IMG/VR virus record: IMGVR_UViG_3300017730_002640
Coordinates: 1-23,594 of that record
DNA length: 23,594 nt
Reading direction: 5' to 3' (one strand)
Source of the DNA: a virus
Shown: positions 1-6,907 of the stretch, one piece after another
Layout: each line of letters begins with the position of its first letter
Numbering within the stretch: the first letter of the stretch is position 1
Made by a program: the position numbers and the translations under genes
The notes under the pieces: model-generated
The model's input: only the letters and a program-made list of their open reading frames with translations
Databases searched by the model: none
Told to the model about the DNA's origin: nothing

Positions 1-20
1 GGGGATGCCGTCGCACCCCC
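1..20 (-). terminator. Possible terminator hairpin downstream of the beta-barrel gene
   Basis: On the minus strand this is GGGGGTGC, loop GACG, GCATCCCC: an 8-bp stem with one G-U pair. It lies about 40 bases after the stop codon of the outer-membrane-like gene. Any following U-tract would fall outside the window, so terminator function is inferred from position and stem strength only. Confidence 0.4.
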
Positions 21-25
21 AGTAT

Positions 26-39
26 AACATCTAGATGTT
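26..39. repeat. 14-bp perfect palindrome
   Basis: AACATCTAGATGTT reads the same on both strands. It sits between the stop of the beta-barrel gene and the GC-rich hairpin at 1-20. It could fold as part of the 3' end of that mRNA or be a protein-binding site. No function can be assigned. Confidence 0.4.
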
Positions 40-58
40 TATGTGTCTATATGGAATA

Positions 59-424
59 TCAGAAGCTGTACTTGACGCCCAACTTACCACCAAGACCGAA
101 GTCATCTTCGTCTTCTGCGGTCAGGAACGACATCTCACCATAGACGCCAAGTGCGTCGGAAACGGGGACGCCAATTCCTGCCTTACCAGAGAACTGGGTG
201 TCAGTTTCTTGTCCGTCAACGGCGACGATTGCAGGGCCTGCTTGGACGTAATATCCAGCAGCACCTACTTCGCCTTCAAAGCCAACGTGAAGGTCTGTCG
301 TGGCCGCAGTGTAGTCGTCTCCGACCCAACCGGCATTGGTTTCTACGTTAACGTAGGGACCTGCAAGGGCAGCGCCAGCAGAAGCGAACAGAGCAGCGGA
401 AGCTGCGAATACAGATTTAAACAT
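59..424 (-). CDS. Small outer-membrane beta-barrel/porin-like protein with signal peptide
   Basis: The 121-residue protein starts MFKSVFAASAALF: one Lys, a hydrophobic Ala-rich stretch and an ALA signal-peptidase-I-type site at residues 19-21, giving a mature protein that starts GPYVNVET. The rest alternates polar and aromatic/aliphatic residues with Gly-rich turns and ends in Phe (VKYSF), the usual C-terminal signal of Gram-negative beta-barrel proteins. ATG at 424 was chosen because upstream in-frame codons run through structured leader sequence and the only earlier start is TTG. AAAGG lies about 8 bases upstream as a ribosome site. The gene is near 50 percent GC against roughly 30-40 percent in the sugar operon. 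I infer either an outer-membrane protein placed in the host late in infection or a virion protein; the family function is unknown to me. Confidence 0.8.
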   Translation of the reverse strand: MFKSVFAASAALFASAGAALAGPYVNVETNAGWVGDDYTAATTDLHVGFEGEVGAAGYYVQAGPAIVAVDGQETDTQFSGKAGIGVPVSDALGVYGEMSFLTAEDEDDFGLGGKLGVKYSF

Positions 425-447
425 TTGTTTTACCTTTAAGTATATCT

Positions 448-533
448 CGTGGAGTGTCCCACGGATGGAAAGACCCTCGACATGGGTCTGTTTGTAAACT
501 GTCACACTATAGTAAGTATTTCTACGGTGTGAC
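448..533 (-). promoter_or_regulatory. Structured 5' leader with three hairpins before the beta-barrel gene
   Basis: Three perfect inverted repeats follow each other between the promoter motif and the ATG at 424: GTCACAC/GTGTGAC (501-507 with 527-533, 19-base loop), AGACCC/GGGTCT (471-476 with 484-489, 7-base loop) and CGTGG/CCACG (448-452 with 459-463, 6-base loop). If transcription starts near 534, as the late motif predicts, the first stem forms the very 5' end of the mRNA. Stabilisation of the transcript or translational control is inference. Confidence 0.55.
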
Positions 534-539
534 AATTGT

Positions 540-547
540 TATTTATC
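540..547 (-). promoter_or_regulatory. T4-late-like promoter motif
   Basis: The minus strand reads GATAAATA, matching the NATAAATA form of the late promoter described for T4-like cyanophages (T4 itself: TATAAATA). It lies about 115 bases before the ATG of the outer-membrane-like gene, just after the end of the sugar operon, and would make that gene late-expressed. The motif is short and could occur by chance; the position is favourable. Confidence 0.5.
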
Positions 548-573
548 TTAAAACACTTTTAAGATTTTGTCAA
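545..573 (-). promoter_or_regulatory. Hairpin at operon end overlapping a possible sigma-70 promoter
   Basis: Minus-strand ATCTTAAAA, loop GTG, TTTTAAGAT (545-565) is a 9-bp perfect stem directly after the last gene of the sugar operon. A full U-tract is lacking, so it is a weak terminator at best. TTGACA at 573-568 overlaps the operon's last stop codon and is followed after 17 bases by TAAGAT (550-545, four of six matches to TATAAT), a possible host-type promoter for the beta-barrel gene. Confidence 0.4.
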
Positions 574-1400
574 GAAGATTCGGTCTCCTCAACCTTTTCC
601 TCTTCTTGTGGAGGAGGGACAGAGTTTGGTGTTGCTCTGCCCAAGTATGGATCATAGTTCATCCACTCTCTAATGTCAACCGTTGCTCCAGACTGACTCC
701 AGAAGTTCCAAAGTGCATTGTATGGACCCTGATGAAACACGTTGATGTGCTCAGGGTGAATGGTTGATTGGAAGTCAAGATTATAAAGGAAGATGGGAAT
801 AGAATATGTCTTCCCACTCTCAAGGATTGTATCCTCAGATACTGCTCTTGGCTTTACATTGTTATCCAACTTCCATTTATCACCACGCATATGATTACGG
901 AGAACCTTTCCTGCATGGTGACGTGTGATTAAGTAAGCAGCAGCAGAGAAGTCATTAACAAACTTCAAGTGCAACTTAACATAGATGTCTCCAGTTGTAA
1001 TTGTAGTCAACTGAATACAATCCCAATCATATGGAACATATGAGAAGAATTCTTTCCAAGTAAAGTTCCAGAACCTAGCAACCTCAAGCACTGCATCATC
1101 TTCCATGATCAGACAATAATCATCATCAGTCTCCTCATAGAAATGCTTGATTGCTTTGAGATGTGACATACAACAACCAACTTCTTGCTGGTTCATCATG
1201 TCAGGAAATTTTCCCTTCATATGAGAAGTGACATCATCCTCTCTCCCATCATATCCAGAGATGCGAGTATGATTTTCAATCTCCCAATAATCAAACTGGT
1301 TTTCCATATACTCACGTCTTTTGACATCAGCATCGAGATTTAACCAGTAGATATGAGGGAGTCCTTGTAGTTTAAATGCTGACTTATTTTTGTCACGCAT
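570..1400 (-). CDS. GT25-family glycosyltransferase (LPS biosynthesis type)
   Basis: Counting from the longer start at 1418, residues 22-45 (HIYWLNLDADVKRREYM and following) match the GT25 opening, in which the enzyme lists Asn-Leu-Asp followed by a basic stretch. GCCMSHLKAIKHF (81-93) and IMEDDAV (104-110, acidic metal-binding EDD at 106-108) are the other family signatures. The product probably adds a hexose, often beta-galactose, to a lipopolysaccharide-like acceptor. The last 15 residues (PPPQEEEKVEETESS) are a disordered acidic tail. I prefer the ATG at 1400, which overlaps the previous gene by 8 bases; the ATG at 1418 adds six residues and is also possible. It is the last gene of the operon. 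Confidence 0.85.
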   Translation of the reverse strand: MRDKNKSAFKLQGLPHIYWLNLDADVKRREYMENQFDYWEIENHTRISGYDGREDDVTSHMKGKFPDMMNQQEVGCCMSHLKAIKHFYEETDDDYCLIMEDDAVLEVARFWNFTWKEFFSYVPYDWDCIQLTTITTGDIYVKLHLKFVNDFSAAAYLITRHHAGKVLRNHMRGDKWKLDNNVKPRAVSEDTILESGKTYSIPIFLYNLDFQSTIHPEHINVFHQGPYNALWNFWSQSGATVDIREWMNYDPYLGRATPNSVPPPQEEEKVEETESS

Positions 1401-2202
1401 CAATTCTTGTCCAGCCATCGGGAATTAAATCAGAAGTATCGTGGTCTTTAGTATATCCAGTTCCAAACCACTGGACAGGTGCAATAACTTTCTTGTTCTT
1501 GTTTGTAGAGAGCCATGCTCCCCACCAAGAATAAGTTGAATTTGCAATGATAAAATCAGAACAAAGACTCATCAAACAAAGATCAACTCTATTGTCATCA
1601 TTCTCAGAAACCATAAAACGATCATTAGAGAATAGTTCTTGTTCTTTACACCATGCAGGATCATCTGAGAATACAATCACTTGCCTATCATCAAAGTGCT
1701 TCAGTGCCTTCTCATAATAACTAAGTGGGCATGGAGGATGATTAGCACTGTTAGAGATGTAGTCTGTGCGACGAACATGAAGTGCAAGAGGATTATCTAA
1801 CTGAGATACTAATTCTTTACATGGTGTAAGAATTTCTTCCTTAAATGTAAAGTCATCACGAATTTCACTTTTAATATTACGAAAATACTTTTCAGTTTGA
1901 AAGTATCCTTGTAGACTTACATTATCAGGACATCTATAGAACAGTTCCTCATCATAATGAAAGTGCCTTTCATGAAGAGTAGTTGCTTGTCCGCTATCTA
2001 GTAGACCAACATTCACATTAAGGTCAAAGGAATCAAATAATTCTGTCCTGAGCATATTTCCAATGCCATCATTTACAGCATCAGGATAATATGGGATAGT
2101 AATATCTGCTCCAATATTTCTTGCTATCCCTTTTAGGGCAGCATACTGGAACATCTGATTACCGAGACGACCCATTCGTCCCAGTGCATTAAATCCAATC
2201 AT
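1393..2202 (-). CDS. GT11-family alpha-1,2-fucosyltransferase-like glycosyltransferase
   Basis: The 269-residue protein has the GT11 hallmarks in order: an N-terminal GRLGNQMFQYAALKGIA block (11-27), the nucleotide-sugar binding motif HVRRTDY (142-148, HxRRxD) and ANSTYSWWGAW (220-230). GT11 enzymes transfer L-fucose, or a related sugar such as L-galactose, from a GDP-sugar. The GDP-mannose 3,5-epimerase homologue in the same operon could supply such a donor (inference). Start ATG overlaps the upstream stop as ATGA. It is a paralogue of the gene at 3020-3877. Confidence 0.9.
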   Translation of the reverse strand: MIGFNALGRMGRLGNQMFQYAALKGIARNIGADITIPYYPDAVNDGIGNMLRTELFDSFDLNVNVGLLDSGQATTLHERHFHYDEELFYRCPDNVSLQGYFQTEKYFRNIKSEIRDDFTFKEEILTPCKELVSQLDNPLALHVRRTDYISNSANHPPCPLSYYEKALKHFDDRQVIVFSDDPAWCKEQELFSNDRFMVSENDDNRVDLCLMSLCSDFIIANSTYSWWGAWLSTNKNKKVIAPVQWFGTGYTKDHDTSDLIPDGWTRIDA

Positions 2203-3020
2203 TTCAGTTGTGCTTTACGTATTTTCAGATAGTCCTGTTGATCATAATACTCTTTAAGTTGTTCTTTGTCAAACTCCATTAGAGTATCATGAAGGTTTTT
2301 ATTATTTTGAATGAAAGGATTTGAGAACCAAGAGTTATCAGTTCTTGCATGCTCCATATGGTATACATGTGCATCCAATCTACACACATTATATCCTAAC
2401 TTATGAAACCTAAAAAATCTTTCATCATCTTCATATCCATATGCAACGAATCCTTCGTTTTCTAATCCACCCTCAATATATTTTTGAGTAGAAAAGAACT
2501 GGCAAAATCCATACTTTGCATCATAGACTCTAGATTTTTGTCTAAGAATAGAAAGATCATAGTCTTGATTGATAAACTCAGATACTAATTCATCCGTGGC
2601 TAAAATTTGAAACTGCCAGTTCCCATCACCATATGGATAGACAACATCACATTCACCAGAAAGAATTTTTTCTTCAGACGTGATGTATGACTCTAGCGGT
2701 AAAATAATATCACAATCATAATTTACCACTACATCTGTGGTAGTCATCATAACCATATCATTTAACAGTCTTGTACGATGAAAATAATTTTCATCACTCT
2801 GCTCAAAAATATGTGTCAGTCTATCTGCTTTCTCACCCACACATTCGTGGATTTGTGGTAAAGCCTTCTCAATAAAAACGGAAGTCTTATCAGATTCTTT
2901 GATAACGATTTTACAATCAGTGTTATCAAGAAGATAGATTGAACTTACGATCACATTCCTAAGTCTATCATCACTCTCAATCCTAAGAGGAACTATGAAG
3001 GTTGTATTAGATAACTTCAT
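2199..3020 (-). CDS. GT-A glycosyltransferase, galactosyltransferase (GT7 C-domain)-like
   Basis: The 273-residue product has a Rossmann-like N-terminus with the metal-binding YDCD (DxD at residues 102-104). Further on GYEDDERFFR (195-204) resembles the GW-GEDDD-R element of the beta-1,4-galactosyltransferase C-terminal domain, followed by the His-rich VYHMEH (219-224). The start ATG at 3020 shares one base with the upstream TAA (TAATG) and has GGAAG 10 bases before it; the earlier in-frame start is only a TTG. It lies between the two GT11 genes, so all three probably build one oligosaccharide. Acceptor and sugar are unknown. Confidence 0.75.
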   Translation of the reverse strand: MKLSNTTFIVPLRIESDDRLRNVIVSSIYLLDNTDCKIVIKESDKTSVFIEKALPQIHECVGEKADRLTHIFEQSDENYFHRTRLLNDMVMMTTTDVVVNYDCDIILPLESYITSEEKILSGECDVVYPYGDGNWQFQILATDELVSEFINQDYDLSILRQKSRVYDAKYGFCQFFSTQKYIEGGLENEGFVAYGYEDDERFFRFHKLGYNVCRLDAHVYHMEHARTDNSWFSNPFIQNNKNLHDTLMEFDKEQLKEYYDQQDYLKIRKAQLK

Positions 3021-3877
3021 TACACAATCTTCCAACCCTCAGGAATCAAATCATCCATATGATAGTGATCATATGATGGACCAAACCATTGCTTAGGTGC
3101 GATCACAGTCTTGTCAGGATTGTCAATCAACCATGCACCCCACCAAGAGAATGAGGAGTTAGCAATGATAGCATCAGTACAGAGAGACATCAGACACAGG
3201 TCTGTCCAGGGCAATCTCTGTCCATCAGAGAACTCTTCAGTGCTCTCTGACATAATGAATCTATCAGATGCAAAGAACTCTTGCTCCTTACACCACTCAA
3301 TATGGTCTGAGAAAACTACCACAGGGATATCATCAGGGAACTCTGCAAGAGCCCTCTCATAATAATCAAATGTACAGACAGGATGTGCTGCTTCTAAATT
3401 CACATATGCCCATGGCAATTTAGGATCACCACGGCGAATATGTAGAAAAATCTTACGGTCACTCTCAATACTATCAATCATCTCTTTACAAGGATTGTAA
3501 ATGGAATCATGAAATTGAAAGTCCTCACGAAGTTCTTTCTCTACGTTTTTAAAATATCTCTCTGTCTGAAAGTATCCTTCAAGATTAACATCATCAGGAC
3601 ACTCATCAAATAATTCCTGGTTAAAATGAAACTCTTTCCAGATAGCCCACTGTCTATCACCAGGAATGCCATGATGCTCTTCTGTAGCACCGGTCATCTT
3701 AAAGGTCTCAAACATACAGTAGTTGTTTTCACAACCGTACTCATCAACCCCTGATGTACCTGGAGGGGGAATAACCCAATCAAACCCACGATTAGCAGCA
3801 ATACCTCTTAGAGAGGCATATTGAAACATCTGATTACCAAGACGACCAGACTTACCAAGTTTATTAAAAGATAACAT
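3020..3877 (-). CDS. GT11-family alpha-1,2-fucosyltransferase-like glycosyltransferase (second copy)
   Basis: The 285-residue protein carries the same signatures as its neighbour at 1393: GRLGNQMFQYASLRGIA (11-27), HIRRGD (146-151) and a C-terminal ANSSFSWWGAW. It differs by extra loops, including one around residues 40-60 and one after the HIRRGD motif. The duplication predicts two separate transfers of a GDP-L-fucose-like sugar, to different acceptors or positions. The first base of the ATG is shared with the preceding TGA (TGATG), so translation is coupled. Confidence 0.9.
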   Translation of the reverse strand: MLSFNKLGKSGRLGNQMFQYASLRGIAANRGFDWVIPPPGTSGVDEYGCENNYCMFETFKMTGATEEHHGIPGDRQWAIWKEFHFNQELFDECPDDVNLEGYFQTERYFKNVEKELREDFQFHDSIYNPCKEMIDSIESDRKIFLHIRRGDPKLPWAYVNLEAAHPVCTFDYYERALAEFPDDIPVVVFSDHIEWCKEQEFFASDRFIMSESTEEFSDGQRLPWTDLCLMSLCTDAIIANSSFSWWGAWLIDNPDKTVIAPKQWFGPSYDHYHMDDLIPEGWKIV

Positions 3878-4728
3878 CAGTATCCATACTCCTTTTTCAT
3901 TTCATCAAAGACTGCTTTGATACCGTCTTGCATATTAGTTTCGGGTAACCACCAGTCCATAATATAACTGTTTGCTTCATTTCTCTTATCCATCTGCACA
4001 CTATCCTTAGCAAGACCAGGATTAATTTTAATTGGTTTGTCAATTAGATTAAACTGTCCCATGATAATTGCAGCAACTTCCTTGATAGATGTTGCATGGA
4101 AAGACGTAATGTGTAGAGGGTCTTCTGGTTTGAAGTCAGTGTAGTTCTCCATGATAGTCTCAAGTGCTTCACAGCAGTCCTCAGCATAGAGGAACTGACG
4201 TTCTTCAGTGCCATCAGTCATCATCTCAAAATCACCTTCTTCAAATCCTTTTTTAATAAAGTCAGTGATCACATGAGCCTTATCCATATCCTTCTCAATA
4301 CCATAGACATTCCAGAACTTAACAATAAGTCCTTTCAATGACGTGGTATACATCTCACCCACTCTCTTCATAACACCATAAGGAGAATAAGACATGTTAC
4401 TCATCTGTGAAGATGCGAAGACAAATCTTTTATTATACTTCTCTAATAGACCAAAGACATTTGCCATCAGTCTAGTATTGTTATTAATAAAGTCAAAGGT
4501 GTGCTGATACTTTTTTAGATATCTAGAACCACCAACATCAAACGCAAGGAAGAAAACAAAGTCAGCATCTTTGATGCAAGATTCTAACCAGGTGCTAGGT
4601 ATAGCAGTAAGGTTGTATTGTGCTCCAAGGTTCTTATCATACTCAATAACTTCATGACCTTTTTTACGAAGGTACTCCGTTAAGTATGCACCGATCTGGC
4701 CACTAGACCCAAGATTTAAAACTTTCAT
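3877..4728 (-). CDS. NAD(P)-dependent SDR epimerase/dehydratase (nucleotide-sugar type)
   Basis: An extended short-chain dehydrogenase of 283 residues. GSSGQIG at 7-13 is the dinucleotide-binding GxxGxxG loop. Ser106/107 with Tyr117 and Lys121 (YGVMK) form the catalytic Ser-Tyr-xxx-Lys set, and the order is typical of UDP/GDP/dTDP-hexose epimerases and 4-ketoreductases. The substrate cannot be read from the sequence. It probably finishes a nucleotide sugar used by the nearby glycosyltransferases. An 8-base gap separates it from the gene before it. Confidence 0.8.
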   Translation of the reverse strand: MKVLNLGSSGQIGAYLTEYLRKKGHEVIEYDKNLGAQYNLTAIPSTWLESCIKDADFVFFLAFDVGGSRYLKKYQHTFDFINNNTRLMANVFGLLEKYNKRFVFASSQMSNMSYSPYGVMKRVGEMYTTSLKGLIVKFWNVYGIEKDMDKAHVITDFIKKGFEEGDFEMMTDGTEERQFLYAEDCCEALETIMENYTDFKPEDPLHITSFHATSIKEVAAIIMGQFNLIDKPIKINPGLAKDSVQMDKRNEANSYIMDWWLPETNMQDGIKAVFDEMKKEYGY

Positions 4729-4736
4729 GTGTCAAT

Positions 4737-5483
4737 TCAAATACCGTAAATGTGGTTTTGGCAAAAAACCTTAAAAATCCAATCGTGTTTTTGATACTCT
4801 AGATTATTAATAACCTTAGCATTATAACCTAAAGAGGTATCGGGTGAAAACATTGGACACCCTTCTTCTGTGATCCTCTGTAGATTAGAATAGATTGTAC
4901 CATATTTATCCATAACCTCAGACCCGCCCCAGGCAATGATATCAAGAATAGCAAAATCATCTACCCCTGTTTGAATCCAATCAGGTCCAGGGTTAACATT
5001 GAATGTATGCAATTTATTTGGATCATACTCTTCAAATGGACCAGGGTGCTGCATCCAGAGAAGATCAGATCTCATACGAATAACATAGTCATACTTAAAG
5101 TTATTCTCTTCTTCATATTGCTTCTTCAGATTCATCACCTGCTCAATACCATAAAACATTGAGATTTGGTTATCTTTTGGATGAGTTGCTCTCCATTTAG
5201 TTTGCCAGGTATCAGCAAACATGTCTGCAAAGTATCTGGGTTTTTCATAAGTTATCTTCTTAGGTTTCCAGTTCTCATCAATCCAGTCTTTGACGCTAAC
5301 ATCTGGCCAAGTTCCCTGACCAACATCAGTTCTAAACTGAGATCCAACAAGATCATCATCAAACCACATATGAGCAAAAACATCTACATCAGGGAGACCT
5401 AGACGAAAGTATTGTTTATGATTTTCATAACATTCTTGATAACTTCTGGGTCTTCCAGAATAGCAAAGTGCAATCTTAGTCAT
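4737..5483 (-). CDS. Putative glycosyltransferase-like protein of unknown family
   Basis: The 248-residue protein opens with MTKIALCYSGRPRSY, a short beta strand and a SGRPR loop as in several nucleotide-sugar-using proteins of polysaccharide loci. It later contains YDYVIRMRSDLLW (131-143), which resembles the region of GT-A-like enzymes where a conserved RxRxD precedes the donor site. There is no signal peptide or membrane span. I cannot name a family; its place among glycosyltransferases supports a transferase role. The start overlaps the upstream GDPD-like gene by 8 bases. Confidence 0.55.
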   Translation of the reverse strand: MTKIALCYSGRPRSYQECYENHKQYFRLGLPDVDVFAHMWFDDDLVGSQFRTDVGQGTWPDVSVKDWIDENWKPKKITYEKPRYFADMFADTWQTKWRATHPKDNQISMFYGIEQVMNLKKQYEEENNFKYDYVIRMRSDLLWMQHPGPFEEYDPNKLHTFNVNPGPDWIQTGVDDFAILDIIAWGGSEVMDKYGTIYSNLQRITEEGCPMFSPDTSLGYNAKVINNLEYQKHDWIFKVFCQNHIYGI

Positions 5484-5928
5484 TTAGCATATATGGATAA
5501 TCTGTACAGATGCCGTATGGCACTTCATTTTTAATATGAGTTTTAAAACTATCTACCATCTCCCAATCAAGCAAAGGAATGATAGTCTTGTCATCATAAG
5601 TTTGTTCTATATCATGTAACCAAATTTTTTTATTTGATGTGTATGAATATGGATCACCAGTGTGACAAAAGGATTGAAATATTTCACAAGTCTTTGCTGC
5701 CTCTACATTTTTACAATGCAACCAGAGATTATCCTGTCTCTTAAAGAACCAGTTCCAAGTCACTTTATATTGTGGTTCGTCATGACCCAGCCAAAACTCA
5801 CCATCAATTGACCAAACATCAATCTCTACATCATAACCATTACCAAGAGCACAGTCAATGTAACTAGGAGCATTCTCTCTACCAGGAACTCGTCCCCGAA
5901 CATTACCTCTGTGAGATATAATTCTCAT
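5476..5928 (-). CDS. Short glycerophosphodiester phosphodiesterase (GDPD)-like protein
   Basis: The N-terminal half matches the GDPD TIM-barrel: ISHRGN (4-9), the ENAPSYIDCAL helix start with Glu18, YDVEIDVW (32-39) and LGHDEP (47-52). These supply the His, Glu, Asp and His residues that bind metal and substrate. LHCKN (74-78) may correspond to the later barrel strand. At 150 residues it is much shorter than usual GDPDs (about 240-300), so several barrel strands are reduced or missing. It could hydrolyse or transfer a glycerophosphate substituent on the glycan, but activity is uncertain. It overlaps the upstream HAD gene by ATGA. Confidence 0.7.
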   Translation of the reverse strand: MRIISHRGNVRGRVPGRENAPSYIDCALGNGYDVEIDVWSIDGEFWLGHDEPQYKVTWNWFFKRQDNLWLHCKNVEAAKTCEIFQSFCHTGDPYSYTSNKKIWLHDIEQTYDDKTIIPLLDWEMVDSFKTHIKNEVPYGICTDYPYMLND

Positions 5929-6236
5929 ACTTCCTCAATGCGTAATGATTTGTCCTCAATAAAGAGATCGTAAAATGGTTTATCAACACGGAGTTCATGA
6001 TACTTACATCCCCAATCCGACAGTTGTTGCTGTGTTAGATTAGTCCAATCAATCTGCTTTCTACTTCCTCTTGCTGTCCAATATACAATTGTATTTCCTT
6101 GGTCATACAATTGGTTAATCTTATCAATGTTATTTTGAATTGGTTTTGCTTTGGTGTAATCGTGAGTTGTTCCAAAATCTGTAGATGATTCCCGATTACA
6201 AATCGTTTCATCAATGTCAACATAAATTACTTTCAT
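5925..6236 (-). CDS. HAD-superfamily sugar phosphatase, capsule-biosynthesis phosphatase type
   Basis: The 103-residue protein has HAD motif I VDIDET (6-11; nucleophile Asp7, general acid Asp9), motif II YWTARGS (52-58) and the C-terminal KPFYDLFIEDK (86-96) supplying the motif III Lys and motif IV acids. It is a minimal cap-less HAD of the kind found in capsule loci. WGCKYHEL (75-82) is shared with the second HAD gene at 9887-10240. It probably removes phosphate from a sugar phosphate before or after nucleotide activation. The start overlaps the aldolase stop (ATGA). Confidence 0.75.
   Translation of the reverse strand: MKVIYVDIDETICNRESSTDFGTTHDYTKAKPIQNNIDKINQLYDQGNTIVYWTARGSRKQIDWTNLTQQQLSDWGCKYHELRVDKPFYDLFIEDKSLRIEEV
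5994..6014. repeat. Copy 1 of a 21-bp direct repeat in the two HAD genes
   Basis: This stretch in the first HAD gene, encoding the WGCKYHE segment, is identical in all 21 bases to 9971-9991 in the second HAD gene. It probably reflects a gene duplication and could serve for recombination between the copies. Confidence 0.7.
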
Positions 6237-6907
6237 TGATACATTTTTCTCCTGCGTGCTTCACTGGGACACTTATCAATTTCACTGACCTGTTCTTCTG
6301 TAAGGAAGTTTGTTTGTCCAAGAATTTTGGCACCAACAAAAATCTCAGCAGATTTTTCGCACATCATAGTTGATGCAACACATTCTTTAGCAGATGCAGA
6401 TGCTACAATTATACCATGATTTTGTAGTAATATCAATTTAGGAAAGTATCCTTCCTCTTCTATAAATGCAAGGACACTTTTCTTCATTTCTTCAAGCAAA
6501 GGTTTACCTGGCATTGCATAAGGAACAACACAAGACTTTGCGCCATTTCTTACCACTTGATCGGGAAATAATCTATGCTCAGCAAATGACCAGATTTGTT
6601 CAGAGCATGCCACTTGCATAGTTTTAAGTGGGTGAGTATGTGCTATAAATTTGATATCATCAAATTCCCTTAAGATCCATGCATGAAATCCAGTTTCAAT
6701 ACTTGGTTTTGGTCCAAGTGAAGCAAAAGGAACCCCACTCAGTTTGCAAGCAACGAGTTGATCTTTATCTAAGGTGTCTAAGGAAGTTCCACTTGCCTTG
6801 ATATAGAAAAGGGTTTGATATTCATCTTCTGCTTTAGCTGACACATTTCCCTCACCGCAAATTGCGTAAGGCCCAAGTGCATGTGCTAGTTCTAAGAGAT
6901 TAACCAT
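6233..6907 (-). CDS. Class II aldolase/adducin-family protein (fuculose-phosphate aldolase-like)
   Basis: The class II aldolase fold is clear. Counting from the longer ATG at 6949 there are GNVS (34-37) at the phosphate-binding loop, KASGTS (51-56), Glu85 in PSIETGFHAW, HTHP (104-107) and QNHG (176-179). Glu85 would be the catalytic acid; His104, His106 and His178 would bind the divalent metal. Such enzymes cleave or form ketose 1-phosphates, or epimerise pentulose phosphates. Here it may make or break an unusual sugar for the glycan. I prefer the ATG at 6907 (16-base overlap with the previous gene); 6949 adds 14 residues. Substrate unknown. Confidence 0.8.
   Translation of the reverse strand: MVNLLELAHALGPYAICGEGNVSAKAEDEYQTLFYIKASGTSLDTLDKDQLVACKLSGVPFASLGPKPSIETGFHAWILREFDDIKFIAHTHPLKTMQVACSEQIWSFAEHRLFPDQVVRNGAKSCVVPYAMPGKPLLEEMKKSVLAFIEEEGYFPKLILLQNHGIIVASASAKECVASTMMCEKSAEIFVGAKILGQTNFLTEEQVSEIDKCPSEARRRKMYQ

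Noticed and set aside
35-439. A 134-codon open frame on the plus strand opposite the beta-barrel gene
   Set aside because: The minus-strand frame has a signal peptide, a beta-barrel pattern and a ribosome site; the plus-strand frame has no recognisable features and conflicts with the direction of every other gene.
425-535. Longer N-terminus of the beta-barrel protein
   Set aside because: It would start at TTG, run through the structured leader and bury the signal peptide inside the protein.
4707-4735. TTGACA just before the ATG of the SDR gene at 4728
   Set aside because: No -10 element lies 16-18 bases downstream, and the start would fall inside the gene.
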